This document shows positions 62,205-64,000 of a DNA stretch of 64,000 bases, in pieces. The notes below the pieces were generated by a model. That model was not told where the DNA came from. It did not search any database and saw only the letters and a list, made by a program, of their open reading frames with translations. Location: positions 12,460,646 through 12,524,645 of the forward strand of contig OW804100.1 of NCBI GenBank assembly GCA_942159475.1, written 5' to 3'. The DNA is from Sthenelais limicola. Taxonomy: Eukaryota > Annelida > Polychaeta > Phyllodocida > Sigalionidae. Each line of letters starts with the position of its first letter. The first letter of the stretch is position 1. Made by a program: the position numbers and the translations under genes.

Positions 62205-62405
62205 TTAAAGCCCCGTGTCCACTGAACCGATTTTCACATGGGGGACAGTCGGCTGACAGATGGAAAAACGGCCAGCTGATTGGATTAATTCAATCTTGAC
62301 GGGTGGCATAAGGCAGATAGTGGATCTCCGCTGGTCTGACTGCCTTCTGTTTCTCCCCCGACTGCTCCCTGTCAACATAAACGGCTCAGTGGATATCAGG
62401 CTTAA
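62205..62405. mobile_element. About 200-bp TIR element flanked by TTAA
   Basis: TTAA (62205-62208) precedes AGCCCCGTGTCCACTGAACC; the right end is the imperfect complement AACGGCTCAGTGGATATCAG followed by GC and TTAA (62402-62405). TTAA on both sides is the target site used by piggyBac-like transposons, so this may be a non-autonomous member; no transposase is present. It lies 546 bp upstream of the last kinase exon. Confidence 0.65.
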
Positions 62406-62951
62406 GCTTCCCTGAGTACTTTGAACCAATTATGTGAAACATAAATTCATGCATTCCACCCTCAAGTTATGTTCTATACCATACACAAATCTCCAGACAC
62501 CAAATATTCATTATTTTGTTGAATACTCTTGTTTATCTTTTCCTTTCTTCTCAGCAGTTTCTAACGCTTTCCTTTTCCAACCGTTTGTACTGGGGTCTTG
62601 TTAAAATAGCGTTTAAGTTGTTTAAAATGGTATTGACAAATTAATGTTTATTGTCATATTAAAATCATCTCTTGTGATGTTTTTCTTTGACTATTATAAT
62701 GAAAGCTTAATACTTTAAAGACAACCTGTCTTATTTTGTATGCCACTTTGGATCAAGTACATCATCCTTAAGCTTATAGGAGCGTTACAAAATTTCAAAA
62801 TGTCAAAAACTACTCCGTTCATTTCCTTACGACCATTTAACGATTTGATTGCGATTTAGCAGCGATTGTGCTTACCATATTGTGTTACAGCTTCCGTGGA
62901 TGGTTCAATCTGAATAAGATGGTAATTGTTCAACTACTTTTGCGATTCCAG

Positions 62952-63034
62952 GGAGTGAAGATGCTGAGGAGATTCAAGCAATTACTAAACCCTGCTCAGG
63001 TCTTTGACTTGATCAATGGTGGCCCTAGAATGGG
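62952..63034 (+). CDS. Diacylglycerol kinase delta/eta-like, catalytic-domain exon; gene continues past the window
   Basis: This 83-nt exon follows TTCCAG and ends before GTAAGT at 63035, leaving two bases (GG) of a split Gly codon. It encodes [20 protein letters not shown] and INGGPRMG, which continues SKSGDNQ of the previous exon without a gap. LNPAQVFDL and NGGP are hallmark motifs of the diacylglycerol kinase catalytic N-lobe. The next exon, expected to encode the GGDG loop, is beyond base 64000. In type II kinases the catalytic domain is split into two parts, and delta/eta end with a SAM domain; those parts are inferred to lie to the right. No further exon was recognised in 63035-64000. 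Confidence 0.93.
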
Positions 63035-64000
63035 GTAAGTTGCTTACCAGATGCTACATGTCCATGTTATCAAATACTATTACAAAGAAAGCCTTGCTTT
63101 TCATTGTGTTTGAGTCCAATTCTAAAAGAGCGTATTGGGAGAGAAGGTCATATATTCAGTATTATATAAAATATCAAAGCCCGCTACTGGACTCAAATAG
63201 AGTGTAGGAAGCGTAATGTTGGTTGGGTTGGGGGCGATAAACTGGAAATAGATCTATTATGTTGCCCTATGGACATATAGTATTATTAAGTATTATAGAA
63301 TGACTCGACAGTTTATCACAAGATTTTACATGTTCATGTCATCAAATACTTTGCTTGTCCATCTCAAAACATGTCATCACTTCTCCAATATGACTTATTT
63401 GAATTCCAAATTAGCTTATTTAAATTTTCTTTTAGTTTAAGTGTACAACTGAACGAACTGCTGATGTATTTTAAAGTTGTTGAATCGCCCTATTATCACC
63501 TTTTACCTGTAACTGAAGCAATGATGAACTGATAATAAGAATATTCATATTATAAATAAACAGTGTGAGATTATAATAAGGTGATAATTGAGGTGAACCG
63601 GTGTAACAGTTCTAAATTACCCCCCTCATCTAATATACCCCCCGGTAATTTAGACCTTAGGTTTAAATGACCCCCTCTAGGTTCAAATTACCCCCCTTTG
63701 TTTCATTGATAATCTTACACCAACAATACTAAAAGAGCGTATTGGGAGAGGAGGTCATATCTAATGCTTATGGGAAATAAATTAAAGATCACTTTGAGGG
63801 TCTAATAATGAAATTTATTGTAATTCTGTATAATAATCCTTTTTTCTTTCTATTTATTTAAACTTAAAATATCATTGTAACTCAATGACTATCGGAGCAT
63901 ATTGCAAATAAAAAACAAAACAACTAAAATCTATTCAGTTCTGTCTATCAAGCCTGTACTGTATCCAGTTTTTACTTTATTCATTATTACTTTTATTGTC
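63035..64000. other. Start of the next kinase intron
   Basis: AT-rich sequence after the donor at 63035. AAAGAGCGTATTGGGAGAG, GGTCATAT occurs at 63126 and again at 63732, a direct repeat of about 27 bp. TAC/ATTACCCCCC-type words recur at 63617-63697. The GGDG-encoding exon is not present. Confidence 0.6.

Overview
The window is animal nuclear DNA, not prokaryotic. It is AT-rich, has no long open reading frames, and carries split genes with GT-AG introns, LINE 3' ends, a tRNA-derived SINE, many small terminal-inverted-repeat (TIR) elements, minisatellites and microsatellites. It is probably from an invertebrate bilaterian. Sequence alone does not settle the phylum; the mix of TIR elements would suit a mollusc, another lophotrochozoan or an invertebrate deuterostome.

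One gene can be identified securely. Six coding exons on the + strand (32661-32765, 55847-55979, 57038-57144, 57893-58021, 58550-58729, 62952-63034) join in phase into 245 codons plus two bases. They encode a type II diacylglycerol kinase of the delta/eta group: the C-terminal end of a PH domain, two complete C1 zinc fingers, and the first strand and helix of the diacylglycerol kinase catalytic domain. The gene runs off the right edge, where the rest of the catalytic region is expected. The exons for the start of the PH domain and the N-terminus were not found to the left and probably lie outside the window or were missed. The enzyme phosphorylates diacylglycerol to phosphatidic acid at membranes.

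Layout: 1-32660 holds no confidently identified gene. It contains a 256-bp TIR element (162-417), a LINE 3' end (about 3574-3996), an inverted pair of 235-bp TIR elements (4398-4632 and 13129-13363), purine-rich tracts, a CpG-rich patch (15537-15712), a CGCGAAAA-type TIR element (17660-17880), a 2-kb TIR element (19532-21563), an 18-copy 49-bp minisatellite (26709-27589), and a 244-bp element with 28-bp perfect TIRs (32125-32368). From 32661 to 64000 is the kinase gene. Its 23-kb intron (32766-55846) holds five further TIR elements, a 5'-truncated LINE with an open C-terminal ORF2 fragment (33485-34960), a perfect 32-bp-arm hairpin (36661-36726), a 12-copy 53-bp minisatellite (38667-39275), and long polypyrimidine and polypurine tracts (43190-45900). 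The smaller introns contain more TIR elements, LINE tails and a SINE.

No convincing new multi-gene system is visible. The most interesting material is the repeat landscape: a 2-kb element that shares its termini with a 256-bp element, several TIR families with similar ends and TTAA or 7-bp flanks, a hairpin with near-perfect symmetry, a short tandem repeat whose palindromic stem shows a compensated base change, and a LINE tail that serves as the pyrimidine tract of a kinase exon.
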